This document shows positions 16,871-25,935 of a stretch of DNA of 64,000 nt, piece after piece. The stretch is from Nodosilinea sp. LEGE 07088 (GTDB lineage: Bacteria; Cyanobacteriota; Cyanobacteriia; Phormidesmidales; Phormidesmidaceae). Within the stretch, counting starts at the first letter, position 1. The number at the start of each line of letters is the position of its first letter. The stretch spans positions 1 to 64,000 of the forward strand of contig NZ_JADEWX010000002.1 of NCBI RefSeq assembly GCF_015207395.1, written 5' to 3'. A program made the position numbers and the translations under genes. Below the pieces are notes generated by a model. It was not told the origin of the DNA and searched no databases. It worked only from the letters and a program-made list of their open reading frames with translations.

Positions 16871-17200
16871 AGGACTAGGGCACCTTAAATTCAACACACA
16901 GCCGCCAAGACGATTGACAGCTCTCCCACATACCAAGGGTTTGCGCCTGCTTAAATCGGCAAAATGCTCGTTGTAAACAATTATGACACAGTTGCGTCAC
17001 TCGGATAATTTAGACTAGGTAGCCCCATGCCCCGCGATCGCCCCGAATTTTTCTATGCGATCGCCCCGAATATTTCTATTGCCAGATCGACCTTAGATCC
17101 CTGGTTTTTCAGCTAAATTGCCTTAGAATACAACTGAAACACGTGGGCTGCTGATCATGGCTCTGTGTCCCACGTATTAGCCGTTCGAGGTAGTGAACCT
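16871..17200. other. 330-bp divergent promoter region between rubA and ndhC
   Basis: It must contain promoters for both the photosystem II assembly cluster and ndhCKJ. The visible structure is a tandem 23-bp repeat at 17034-17079. I see no small gene here. Confidence 0.6.
17034..17079. repeat. Tandem 23-bp direct repeat, each copy starting with HIP1
   Basis: 17034-17056 and 17057-17079 are adjacent copies of GCGATCGCCCCGAAT followed by TTTTCTAT or ATTTCTAT, differing at one base. Each begins with the HIP1 octamer. They lie about 120 bp upstream of the ndhC start. Confidence 0.9.
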
Positions 17201-17563
17201 GTGTTCGTCTTATCTGGCTACGAGTATTTTCTAGTCTTTTTGATCATTTCCTGTCTGGTGCCAGTAGCGGCCTTGACAGCCTCAAAACTGCTGCGCCCCA
17301 TCAGCCGCGGCCCCGCTCGCAGAACCACCTATGAGTCAGGTATGGAGCCCATTGGTGGCGCGTGGATTCAGTTCAACATCCGCTACTACATGTTTGCGCT
17401 GGTCTTCGTGATTTTTGACGTGGAAACCGTCTTTCTCTACCCCTGGGCGGTAGCCTTTAGCCAGCTGGGCTTGCTAGCCTTTATAGAGGCATTAATTTTT
17501 ATTGCTATCCTCGTCGTTGGTCTTGTGTACGCGTGGCGTAAAGGAGCTTTGGAATGGTCATGA
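17201..17563 (+). CDS. ndhC: NDH-1 subunit 3 (NdhC)
   Basis: 120 residues when started at GTG 17201, exactly the usual NdhC length and sequence ([17 protein letters not shown]). GAGGTAG lies upstream at ribosome-site distance. Three membrane helices flank the conserved loop [20 protein letters not shown] and [12 protein letters not shown]. It is a membrane subunit of the NADH dehydrogenase-like complex, which takes electrons from ferredoxin for respiration, cyclic flow and carbon uptake. It overlaps ndhK by 10 bp. Confidence 0.95.
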   Translation: MFVLSGYEYFLVFLIISCLVPVAALTASKLLRPISRGPARRTTYESGMEPIGGAWIQFNIRYYMFALVFVIFDVETVFLYPWAVAFSQLGLLAFIEALIFIAILVVGLVYAWRKGALEWS

Positions 17564-18297
17564 ACCCTGCTTCACTCTCGGAAAAGCTCGATCTTGCCCC
17601 TGGAGAAAAGCTGTCCAACCCCTCGGCACCACCGGCCATCACCCACGGGCTATCTGAAAATGTCATTTTGACTACGGTCGATGACCTGTATAACTGGTGC
17701 CGTCTATCGAGCCTGTTTCCCCTGCTCTACGGCACGGCCTGCTGCTTTATCGAGTTTGCGGCCTTGATTGGTTCTCGCTTTGACTTTGACCGCTTTGGGC
17801 TACTGCCCCGAGCCAGTCCTAGGCAGGCTGATCTACTCATCACCGCCGGTACTGTAACGATGAAGATGGCACCTGCCCTGGTAAGGCTCTACGAGCAAAT
17901 GCCCGATCCGAAGTATGTGATCGCCATGGGTGCCTGCACGATCACGGGTGGCATGTTTAGCAGCGATTCGCCGTCTGCCGTGCGGGGGGTTGACAAGCTA
18001 ATTCCCGTCGATGTTTACATTCCGGGTTGCCCTCCCAGGCCAGAAGCGATCATTGACGCCATCATCAAGCTGCGGAAGAAGGTCGCCACTGAATCGATGC
18101 AGGATCGAGCCTACACCCTGCAAACCCACCGTTTTTACGAACGCAGCCACGATCTCAAGACCGTACCGCCGATTTTGACCGGTCGGTACCTGCAGACCGG
18201 CACCCACGCCACGCCTCCCAAAGAGTTGATGGAGGCCATGGGGATGCCCATGGCTGAGACCGTAGCTGAGCTAGCTCCCGAAAACGAGGAATCCTAA
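17554..18297 (+). CDS. ndhK: NDH-1 subunit K (NdhK)
   Basis: 247 residues. Cysteines for iron-sulfur cluster N2 are in [20 protein letters not shown] and [10 protein letters not shown]. NdhK carries the last cluster passing electrons to plastoquinone in NDH-1. ATG 17554 overlaps the end of ndhC, with AAGGAG just before it; a second ATG at 17560 is possible. It is co-transcribed with ndhC and ndhJ. Confidence 0.96.
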   Translation: MVMNPASLSEKLDLAPGEKLSNPSAPPAITHGLSENVILTTVDDLYNWCRLSSLFPLLYGTACCFIEFAALIGSRFDFDRFGLLPRASPRQADLLITAGTVTMKMAPALVRLYEQMPDPKYVIAMGACTITGGMFSSDSPSAVRGVDKLIPVDVYIPGCPPRPEAIIDAIIKLRKKVATESMQDRAYTLQTHRFYERSHDLKTVPPILTGRYLQTGTHATPPKELMEAMGMPMAETVAELAPENEES

Positions 18298-18834
18298 ATG
18301 GCTGAAGCAGAATCGCAATCCTCCGCTCCTGGTGAAGCGAGTGCAGGCCCCATTGTCGAAGCCGGGGCTGTGTCTAGCTGGCTGACAGAAAACGGATTTG
18401 GCCACGAGCTAGCACCTAAAGATCATCTGGGTATTGAGGTGATTAAGGTAGAGCCGCAGTTTTTGATTCCCGTTTGTACGGCTCTGTTTGCCTACGGCTT
18501 CAACTACCTCCAGTGCCAGGGTGCCTATGACGATGGCCCGGGTAAAGAGCTGGTGAGCTTTTACCACTTGGCTAAAGTAGACGACAATATCGAACAGCCT
18601 GAAGAAGTGCGGGTCAAAGTGTTTTTGCCCCGCAATGACCCCCATGTGCCCTCTGTCTATTGGATTTGGAAGGCTGCTGACTGGCAGGAGCGCGAAAGCT
18701 ACGACATGTACGGCATCATTTATGATGGGCATCCCAACCTGAAGCGATTGTTAATGCCAGAGGACTGGGTAGGCTGGCCCCTGCGGAAAGACTACATTTC
18801 CCCTGATTTTTACGAACTCCAGGACGCCTATTAG
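18298..18834 (+). CDS. ndhJ: NDH-1 subunit J (NdhJ)
   Basis: 178 residues of the 30-kDa subunit family, with the signature region around [20 protein letters not shown] and [19 protein letters not shown]. It is a peripheral-arm subunit of NDH-1. The ATG follows directly on the ndhK stop. It is last in ndhC-ndhK-ndhJ, with a strong terminator 7 bp beyond its stop. Confidence 0.96.
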   Translation: MAEAESQSSAPGEASAGPIVEAGAVSSWLTENGFGHELAPKDHLGIEVIKVEPQFLIPVCTALFAYGFNYLQCQGAYDDGPGKELVSFYHLAKVDDNIEQPEEVRVKVFLPRNDPHVPSVYWIWKAADWQERESYDMYGIIYDGHPNLKRLLMPEDWVGWPLRKDYISPDFYELQDAY

Positions 18835-18841
18835 CGCCTAC

Positions 18842-18877
18842 CAACAAAAAGGCCACCGAGCGGTGGCCTTTTTGTTG
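18842..18877 (+). terminator. Terminator of ndhCKJ
   Basis: CAACAAAAAGGCCACC (18842-18857), loop GAGC, then GGTGGCCTTTTTGTTG (18862-18877): a 16-bp perfect stem whose lower part is A/T tracts, so the T-run is part of the right arm. It works in either direction and sits directly after ndhJ. Confidence 0.92.
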
Positions 18878-18974
18878 TTCCCCCTGCCTCAGGGTCGGTG
18901 TGTAGGAAAGCTGCGGGGAATCTCCTCGACAGGGTAAAATCTGTCCTTGGTTGAGCACTTGAGAGGACAGACCC

Positions 18975-20336
18975 CTGAAAACCCGCGTTATTATCGTTCG
19001 CCATGGGCAGAGCACCTACAACCAGCAAAAGCGTATTCAAGGCCACTGCGACGAATCTGAGCTGACGGCGGCAGGCGAGGCCCAGGCGCTCCAGGTGGGC
19101 CAGGCGCTAGCCGGGATTCCCTTTGATGCAGTGTGGGCTAGCCCCTTTAAGCGCGCCCGCAAAACCTCAGAAATCATCACCGCTGAGCTGCAAAAAAACC
19201 TGCCTGGGCTAACGGAGCCAAGCTTTTCTGACCATCTCAAAGAAATTAGCCTGCCGCTGTGGGAAGGGATGCCCTTTACCGAGGCGGAGGCTCGGTATCC
19301 CGAAACCTTCATTCAGTGGCGTACCGACCCGGCTAACTTTAGGATGGCGGTGCCCCGGCCCGATGGGTCAACGGTAGATTTTTACCCGATTCGGGAGCTG
19401 TACCAGCAGGCGACTAGGTTTTGGCGGGAGCTGTTGGCCGAGCATCAGGGACAAACTATTCTAGTCGTGGCCCATAGTGCCATTAACCGGGCGCTGATTA
19501 GCACTGCCATTGAGCTGGGGCCTGAGCGCTTTAATAGCTTCAACCAGGCCAACTGCAACATCAGCGTGCTGAACTTTGACGGAAAGTTGGGCAGCCCGGT
19601 GCAGGTGGAAGCGATGAACCTGACTAGCCACATGGGGGCACCGCTGCCGGACATGCGGCGGGGGCACCAGGGGCCACGCCTGCTGCTGGTGCGTCATGGC
19701 GAAACCGAGTGGAATCGCCAGGGGCGTTTTCAGGGACAAATAGACATTCCCCTCAATGACAATGGTCGCGCCCAGGGGGCTAAGGCAGGAGAATTTTTGC
19801 AGACTGTGACCCTAGATGCAGCCTATACCAGCTTTATGGCGCGGCCCAAGGAAACAGCGGCAATCATTTTGCAGCAGCACCCCGATCTGACGCTGCATTC
19901 TGTAGAGGAATTGCAGGAAATCAGCCATGGGGAGTGGGAAGGGCTGTACGAGGCTGAGATTGAAAGCAGCTATCCAGGCATGCTAGAGCAGTGGCAGCAG
20001 GCGCCAGAAACGGTGCAGATGCCGGGGGGCGAAAATCTGGAACAGGTGTGGCAACGCTCGATCGCCGCCTGGAAGAAAATTGTGGCGGCCCACAGTGGCG
20101 GCGATACCGTGCAGACCGTGCTTGTCGTGGCCCACGATGCGGTGAACAAGGCGCTGCTGTGTCACGTGTTGGGCCTGGGGCCAGCGTCGTTTTGGCGGTT
20201 TAAGCAGGGGAATGGGGCGGTCAGCGTGATTGATTACCCCAACGGCATCGACAGCGCTCCAGTGTTGACGGCGGCCAATATTACCATTCACCTGTCGGGC
20301 AGTGTGCTCGATAAGACCGCTGCGGGGGCACTGTGA
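18975..20336 (+). CDS. Tandem histidine phosphatase (phosphoglycerate mutase-like), apparent CTG start
   Basis: About 453 residues with two histidine-phosphatase domains, each with its own catalytic RHG: VIIVRHGQSTYN near residue 6 and LLLVRHGETEWNRQGRFQGQ near residue 238. Second catalytic histidines lie in VVAHSAINRAL and VVAHDAVNKAL. Conserved sequence extends upstream to KTRVIIVRHG, but no ATG, GTG or TTG is in frame: TGA at 18963-18965 closes the frame, leaving CTG at 18975 with AGAGGA spaced correctly before it. The family includes cofactor-dependent mutases and phosphatases, so the substrate is uncertain. It overlaps the next gene by 4 bp. Confidence 0.85.
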   Translation: MKTRVIIVRHGQSTYNQQKRIQGHCDESELTAAGEAQALQVGQALAGIPFDAVWASPFKRARKTSEIITAELQKNLPGLTEPSFSDHLKEISLPLWEGMPFTEAEARYPETFIQWRTDPANFRMAVPRPDGSTVDFYPIRELYQQATRFWRELLAEHQGQTILVVAHSAINRALISTAIELGPERFNSFNQANCNISVLNFDGKLGSPVQVEAMNLTSHMGAPLPDMRRGHQGPRLLLVRHGETEWNRQGRFQGQIDIPLNDNGRAQGAKAGEFLQTVTLDAAYTSFMARPKETAAIILQQHPDLTLHSVEELQEISHGEWEGLYEAEIESSYPGMLEQWQQAPETVQMPGGENLEQVWQRSIAAWKKIVAAHSGGDTVQTVLVVAHDAVNKALLCHVLGLGPASFWRFKQGNGAVSVIDYPNGIDSAPVLTAANITIHLSGSVLDKTAAGAL

Positions 20337-21637
20337 CCAGGGCTGATGGCACCAGGGCTCAGCTGATTCAGCAGGTGCGGGTGCTGGATGTGGCTACGCA
20401 GACTGACCAGGTGGCAGATGTGCTGGTACAGGATGGGATGGTGGCGGCGATTGCTCCTATGCTCACTGTTATTCCCGCCAGCGCTGAGATGATCGCCGGC
20501 CAGGGCCAGATCTTGCTGCCTGGCCTGGTGGATCTCTACAGCCACTCGGGGGAACCGGGCCATGAGTCGCGCGAGACCCTGGAATCTCTGCTGGCGGCGG
20601 GGCAGGCGGGGGGCTTTACCCGGCTGGGCATTTTGCCGACCACAGAACCTGCGATCGACAACCCGGCCATGGTGGAAAAACTGGTGGCGCGGCGGGAGGC
20701 GATCGCCCGGTCTAGGCCTGATCGATCTCTGCCATACCTCTATCCCTGGGGGGCGCTGACCCAGGGTGCTCGGGGTGAACACATGACTGAGCTGGCGGAA
20801 CTGGCCGCGTCGCCCATTGTGGGGTTTGCCGACGGGCGATCGCTGCAAAATTCGCTCCTCACCCAACGGCTGCTGCAATACCTGCGCCCCCTGGGTAAGC
20901 CGGTGGCGCTGTGGAGCTGCGATCGCACCCTCCGCAATGCTGGCGTTGCCCGCGAAGGCCCTTTTTCACTGATCTACGGCCTAATGGGTGACCCGGTTAG
21001 CTCTGAAACTGCGGCGGTAGCGGCATTGTTGGAGTCTGTGGCTGAGGTGGGTACTCCCGTTCACCTGATGAGACTTTCGACGGCGCGGGGGGTAGACCTA
21101 GTGCGCCAGGCCAAGGAGCAGGGGTTGCCCGTGACCGCCAGCACCCCCTGGATGCATCTGCTGTTGAGTGCCAAAGATCTGCACACTTATGACCCCAACC
21201 TGCGATTGTCGCCGCCCCTGGGGAATCCCGAAGACCAGGCGGCCCTGATTGAGGGGGTAAAGACAGGGGTTGTGGATGCGATCGCCATTGACCATACCCC
21301 ACACACCTACGAAGACAAGACCGTGGGCTTTCCCTCGGCGCCACCGGGGGCGATCGGCCTGGAGCTGGCGTTGGGCCTACTGTGGGATACCTTGGTTACC
21401 CAGGGCGACTGGTCGCCTCTGAGGCTGGTTCAAGCAATGAGCACGAATCCGGCGGCCTGCTGGGGCCAAACCCCGCCTACTATTCAAGCTCAGCAGCCCG
21501 CAGAAATGATTTTGTTTGACCCCGGCGCTATCTGGACAGTTACGCCCTCAACCCTGTGCTCCCTCTCGGCCAATACCCCCTGGCTGGGGCAAGAGATCCT
21601 TGGTCGAGTCCTGGGTACCTGGGTGCCGTCGCGTTAG
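20333..21637 (+). CDS. Dihydroorotase-like protein, probably catalytically inactive
   Basis: 434 residues of the amidohydrolase superfamily, closest to dihydroorotase (ILLPGLVDLYSHSGEPGHE, later IAIDHTPHTYEDK). In active enzymes the first metal motif reads DxHVHxREPG; here it is DLYSHSGEPG, so the first His is Tyr and the substrate-binding Arg is Gly. The usual PHHL after strand 5 is degraded to PWMHLLL. The late Asp (AIDHTPH) is kept. This suggests a structural role, like the inactive PyrC-type partners of aspartate transcarbamoylase. GTG 20333 overlaps the previous stop (GTGA), so translation is probably coupled. Confidence 0.8.
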   Translation: MTRADGTRAQLIQQVRVLDVATQTDQVADVLVQDGMVAAIAPMLTVIPASAEMIAGQGQILLPGLVDLYSHSGEPGHESRETLESLLAAGQAGGFTRLGILPTTEPAIDNPAMVEKLVARREAIARSRPDRSLPYLYPWGALTQGARGEHMTELAELAASPIVGFADGRSLQNSLLTQRLLQYLRPLGKPVALWSCDRTLRNAGVAREGPFSLIYGLMGDPVSSETAAVAALLESVAEVGTPVHLMRLSTARGVDLVRQAKEQGLPVTASTPWMHLLLSAKDLHTYDPNLRLSPPLGNPEDQAALIEGVKTGVVDAIAIDHTPHTYEDKTVGFPSAPPGAIGLELALGLLWDTLVTQGDWSPLRLVQAMSTNPAACWGQTPPTIQAQQPAEMILFDPGAIWTVTPSTLCSLSANTPWLGQEILGRVLGTWVPSR

Positions 21638-21772
21638 CCACCGATGATCCACTCACCCTGTTAATTATAAAATCTGACGTTCCCGCCCTCCAGCCTCCTA
21701 CCAGCAGAGGCGAGGCTGGCACCAAGAATCGATCAATCAGGGCAATGCGTGTATAAAGGGGGTATCTGCCCA

Positions 21773-22516
21773 ATGTTGTCGCCTATGGCCGCGCCGCCCC
21801 GCATTTTCATCTGCTACGCCCGCAGCGACAATGCCAGCGACGACCCCAGCCAGTGCTGGCTCGATCGCCTGCTGCAAATGCTGGGGCCGCTGGAGCGCCG
21901 GGGGCTGGTCAAAGCCTGGAGCGACAACGATGTAGAACCGGGCGAAGCCTGGCACCGCACCATTCAGGCCAGCCTTGACCGGGCGGTGGCGGCGGTGCTG
22001 CTGGTCAGTCCAGCATTTTTGGCTTCCGAGTACATCCACAACAGCGAGTTGCCCGTGCTGCTAAAAAACGCCCAGCAGCGCGGCGTTACGATTTTGCCGC
22101 TGATTGTGCGCCCCAGCCTCTACGACAGCCTCACCTTCAAATATCCTGACCCAGCGCATGGCCCAGAGGAAATCGCCCTGGCCTCGATGCAGTCGGTGAA
22201 CCCAGATAACCGCCCCCTCACCACCATGACCCAGGCCGAGCAGGATGCAACCCTGCTGAAGCTAGCCCGCCGCCTCAAAGCCATCGTCGAAACCCAGCCC
22301 GCGCCGCTGCCGCCACCGCTCGTGCCCGAACCTTACCAGGGGCTGAGGGCCTTCACCGCCCAGACGCGGGAGTTTTTCTTTGGTCGCGAAGCGGAGGTGC
22401 AGGAGCTGGTGGACAGACTGGCCGAGGCCAACTTTGTGCCAGTGATTGGCAACTCGGGCAGCGGCAAGTCATCGGTGGTGCGAGCCGGGCTACTGCCCTG
22501 GGCCACCCCCGCCTGA
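21773..22516 (+). pseudogene. TIR-nSTAND1 protein, truncated just after Walker A
   Basis: An N-terminal TIR domain (RIFICYARSDNASDD, VKAWSDNDVEPGEAWHR, VLLVSPAFLASEYIHNSELP) is followed by the start of an nSTAND1 NTPase (PYQGLRAFTAQTREFFFGRE, VIGNSGSGKSSVVRAGLLP). The frame stops four residues later, so the rest of the ATPase core is missing. A TPR-like segment in another frame begins at once downstream (22519). TIR-STAND proteins are candidate antiphage sensors, with TIR as NADase effector. The sequence looks like an internal deletion. ATG 21773 follows AAGGGGG. If translated, it would give a TIR domain with a non-functional NTPase stub. Confidence 0.78.
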
Positions 22517-22518
22517 CG

Positions 22519-23646
22519 TTGGCAAGCGCCCTTGAAAACGGCATGGACGATGCTCGAGAGAGCGACTTAGAACATCATGCAGAGGTCAGCCTAGAGCGGC
22601 AGGTGTGCGGCTTTTGCCAGCAGCAGATGTGGCCCCAGGCCGACCTGGCTGTGTTTTACCAGGCCCAGGGCCTGGCCCTGGCCTACCGAGGCGAGGTTGA
22701 AGCCGCCACTGCAGCGCTAGAACAGGCCCAGCGGCTCAACGCCGACCTGCTGCCCCGCGAGCCTAGAACTATAGCCGAGCATCTGGCGGCGGTGGCCTTG
22801 CTCAATCAGGCCCGGGGCCTTGCTAAGCAAGGCAACCAAGCCGAGGCGCTGGCAAACTTTGCCGCTGCCCAAGCCCTAGACCCGGCCATTGCCCTAGACC
22901 CCCAAACCCGCTACAACCAGCTCAGAGCCATTGGCCTGATCACCCAGGGCCAGCAACAGGCCACCCAAAGCCATGGCGACCTCAAGCTGACCGAGGCCAT
23001 TGCCGCCTTTGCCGAGGCCCAGGCCCTCGACCCCAGCCACCACTACGACCCTCATCAAAAGGCTTACCACTTGGCCGTCCCAGGGCTAATTCAGCGCAGC
23101 CAGCGGTTCGTGAGCCAGGGCGATTGGCAAGCAGCGCTGGCCCTATGGGAGCAGGTAGAAACCGAGCATCCAGGGCTTGAGCTGCCCCCCGAATGCCACA
23201 GCACGCGGGTCAAGTACCTGGCTTACCAGGGCCACATTGCCGCTGCCCTAGCAAGTTTGGCGGTGCTGCAAAGCCAGTTCCCTACCTTTGAAATACCAGC
23301 CCAGGTGTACAACGCCTTGGCCTGGGCTGGGGCAACCTATGGCGATGGCACCCACCCCACGATTCAACAGGCAGCAGAGCAGGCGGTGGCCCTGGCCGAT
23401 GACGATCGCAAGCCGTTGTATCAAAACACCAGGGGGCTTTGCTACGCCCTGGCGGGCAAGGTAGACGAGGCTATTGCTGATTTTGAAACGTTCCTCGACT
23501 GGGCCAGCCGCCAAGACAATTTAGATGAAGCCGATCAAACGGAATTGCAGCAGCAATGCCAACAGCACCAGGGCTGGATCGAGGCGCTGCGGGCGGGGGA
23601 GAACCCATTCACTACCGACCTGTTGCTCAGTCTGCGTAGCCAATAG
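22519..23646 (+). pseudogene. TPR-type C-terminal remnant of the TIR-STAND gene
   Basis: A 375-codon frame of TPR-like helical repeats (AVFYQAQGLALAYRGEVEAA, QAEALANFAAAQALDPAI, KPLYQNTRGLCYALAGKVDE). Cyanobacterial STAND proteins often end in such repeats. It is in a different frame from the TIR part and starts two bases after its stop, with only TTG (22519) or ATG (22543) as possible starts and no clear ribosome site. The simplest reading is the 3' part of one TIR-nSTAND1-TPR gene after a central deletion. It could still be expressed by reinitiation. Confidence 0.65.
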
Positions 23647-23731
23647 AGGCTCTATTCTCTCCTGGGAGGGTGGTCTATGCTGGGGCTATGGGGCAAATCA
23701 CCATCGATATTCTCGACGAGTTAAACACACC

Positions 23732-24310
23732 ATGACCCAGGCACTTGAACAACGCACCTACACTCGTGAAGAATATCTGGACTTTGAAGTGGCTGTGGAG
23801 GAACGCCATGAATATGTGAATGGAGAAATTCGACCCATGACCGGCGGCACCCCCGATCACAATGAATTAGCCGTCAACCTTGCCACCCTGCTTAAATCTG
23901 CCTTGCGAGGCAAACCCTACCGCATTTTTGGAGCCGATCAACGGCTGTGGATTGCCGATCGCAACCTCTACACCTATCCCGATGTCATGGTGATCGAAAA
24001 ACCCCTACAGCTTCAAACCGGGCGTACCGACACGGTGACCAATCCCTGCTTTATTGCTGAAGTACTCTCTAAATCAACTCAAGATTACGACCATGGCGAA
24101 AAGTTTTTGGCTTACCGCAGCATTGAAAGCTTTCGCGAATATCTTCTAATCGATCAATATCAAATTTATGTAGAGCACTATGTGCAAACGGCCGCCAATC
24201 AATGGCTGCTGTCAGAATACGATGATCCGAATACCATTTTGTCCTTAAGCACATTCGCAGCTCAAATCGAGCTTACCGCTCTCTACGAGAACATTGACAT
24301 TGATGCTTAA
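23732..24310 (+). CDS. Uma2 family (DUF820) putative endonuclease
   Basis: 192 residues of the Uma2/DUF820 family: YTREEYLDFEVAVEERHEYV, the E-x-N-G motif (EYVNGEIRPMTGG), DQRLWIADRNLYTYPDVMVI and CFIAEVLSKSTQDYDHGEKF. The fold is restriction-endonuclease-like, with acidic residues around PDV and EV and Lys in GEKF as the expected active site. The family is hugely expanded in cyanobacteria, without an agreed role. ATG 23732 begins the conserved part. A second, diverged copy lies at 27592-28167. Confidence 0.87.
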   Translation: MTQALEQRTYTREEYLDFEVAVEERHEYVNGEIRPMTGGTPDHNELAVNLATLLKSALRGKPYRIFGADQRLWIADRNLYTYPDVMVIEKPLQLQTGRTDTVTNPCFIAEVLSKSTQDYDHGEKFLAYRSIESFREYLLIDQYQIYVEHYVQTAANQWLLSEYDDPNTILSLSTFAAQIELTALYENIDIDA

Positions 24311-24355
24311 GGCGAAATCCGATTTGGTAAGTCCCAATTCACAATTAGGAACCCC

Positions 24356-24383
24356 GTAGGGGCGCAGCATGCTACGCCCCTAC
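24356..24383. repeat. 28-bp REP-like palindrome
   Basis: GTAGGGGCG at 24356-24364 and CGCCCCTAC at 24375-24383 flank CAGCATGCTA, which contains the self-complementary AGCATGCT. Only one position pair breaks the 28-bp symmetry. Palindromes of this GTAGGGGCG type are scattered through many cyanobacterial genomes. Here it covers the stop codon of the carotenoid oxygenase gene and could end or stabilise its mRNA. Confidence 0.88.
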
Positions 24384-25864
24384 AACGCACCATACTCACT
24401 CACCCAGGTGCCGTGGAAGCTGGGGGGGACAACGCTGGGCAACCCCAGCCGACAGATCGGCCCCGCTTCCAGGTCATGGCCCCCGTACACCCACAGCTCG
24501 CTGCGATGGTCGTGGCCGTCATAGACCACGGTAAGCACCCAGGGCTGCTGAGGATTGGCGGCATTCTCTACCGGGATCGGTTCGGAGGGATAGCAGCCCG
24601 CCCCGGCATCGGCAACGGTGAGACCCGTTTGAGGGTCGAAGCGGGCGATCGCCCCAAACAGCTCTCCCGGCGGCGTGGGTACTGTGCGATGCACATTCAG
24701 GTAGGTGCTAGCCGTTTCGTCTGACCCAAGCGCGATGGGAAACTCGCAGTGGCGATCGATCAGGCACCGCTGATCGAGGATTTTTGCAGTTTTGGGATCG
24801 AGGCGGTACTGCCAGAGCTGGGCATCGGCGGGGGTGGACACCTGCCCCGAGGCCACTTCTTTGAGCTGCTGGTTGGTGGCAAAGTCGGGGTAGCGCACGA
24901 CATCAAACACAATGGTGCCATCAAAATCTAGATAGCTGTGGCCAAAGTGCCACTGATACCAGGGGTCGACGGAGTTGAGGGCGATCGCCTCCAGGCTGTC
25001 GGCATCGACCACAATGACTTGGGTGCCGAGCTGGGGTTTCCATTCCAGAGCGGCACTGAAGCTTTGCAGGCCGAACAGCGCCGGTAAAGGGTTGAGGCGC
25101 ACTGGAGAAACGCAAAACACCAGGTAGCGATCGGCCAGCACAAAGTCGTGCAGCAGGGGAATGCCGGTCAGAGGAATGGTGCCGGTTTGCTCTACGGCCC
25201 CGGCGGCGCTCAAGCGGTAGAGCTTGAGGGTAGCATGGCCGCCGGGGACCATGCCAAAGCTAAAGATCTTGCCGGTGCGGGGGTGGCGCTTGGGGTGAGC
25301 GATGAAGGGGTCACCGGCCTGGAGACTCTGGAGGTCATCTAGCCCAACGGTCTCTAGGGTTTCGAGATCGAGGCGATGGGGCAACCCGCCCTCCCAGAGG
25401 GCCAGCAGGCGGTCTGGCAGCGTCAGCACCGAGGTATTAGCCGCATTTTTGATCTTGGCCTGCCATTGCTGCCAGACCGGCCCTGGGGCTAGGGTGCCGT
25501 AACCCCGGTACAGGCATTGGTCCGAGGCTTCTTCGTCGATCAACCCCGCCGTGCGCACGTAGCGATAGGTGCCCACGGCGGCAGCCCCATCAAAATGCAC
25601 CCGCAGCACAGCCCCATCGCCGTCGAACCAGTGACTAACCCGCTGGCCACCACGCTCAAAGCGGGCTGGGCCATTGCGGTAGAGGGTGCCGCGCAGATCG
25701 GTGGGTAAGCGTCCCTCCAGTACGGTTAAGGGAGTAGCGGCAAACTCTATGGCGGGAGCTGCGATCGCATTAGCCCACAAGCCTGTTGCTGGTTCTGCCG
25801 AGGGTTGCGCTTTGAGTGGTGCTGTAGAGGCCATAGGGCAGGGAAATGACGAGACTGTCTCCAT
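24380..25864 (-). CDS. Carotenoid oxygenase (RPE65/CCD family)
   Basis: 494 residues. The iron-ligand histidines of carotenoid cleavage enzymes are seen in DPFIAHPKRHPRTGK, IPLLHDFVLADRYLVF, WHFGHSYLDFDG and, at the C-terminus, SFHGTWV. The N-terminal GTLYRNGPARFERGG is the family entry motif. Cyanobacterial relatives (Diox1/ACO) cut apocarotenoids to retinal; whether this one uses apocarotenoids or full carotenoids cannot be told. ATG 25864 is preceded by GGAG. The stop codon lies in a REP-like palindrome. Confidence 0.9.
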   Translation of the reverse strand: METVSSFPCPMASTAPLKAQPSAEPATGLWANAIAAPAIEFAATPLTVLEGRLPTDLRGTLYRNGPARFERGGQRVSHWFDGDGAVLRVHFDGAAAVGTYRYVRTAGLIDEEASDQCLYRGYGTLAPGPVWQQWQAKIKNAANTSVLTLPDRLLALWEGGLPHRLDLETLETVGLDDLQSLQAGDPFIAHPKRHPRTGKIFSFGMVPGGHATLKLYRLSAAGAVEQTGTIPLTGIPLLHDFVLADRYLVFCVSPVRLNPLPALFGLQSFSAALEWKPQLGTQVIVVDADSLEAIALNSVDPWYQWHFGHSYLDFDGTIVFDVVRYPDFATNQQLKEVASGQVSTPADAQLWQYRLDPKTAKILDQRCLIDRHCEFPIALGSDETASTYLNVHRTVPTPPGELFGAIARFDPQTGLTVADAGAGCYPSEPIPVENAANPQQPWVLTVVYDGHDHRSELWVYGGHDLEAGPICRLGLPSVVPPSFHGTWVSEYGAL

Positions 25865-25935
25865 TGTGAACCACTCCGGAGAAGTCAGGCAGAGGATAGG
25901 CGATCGCCCACCCATTCACCCATTCACCCACTCAA

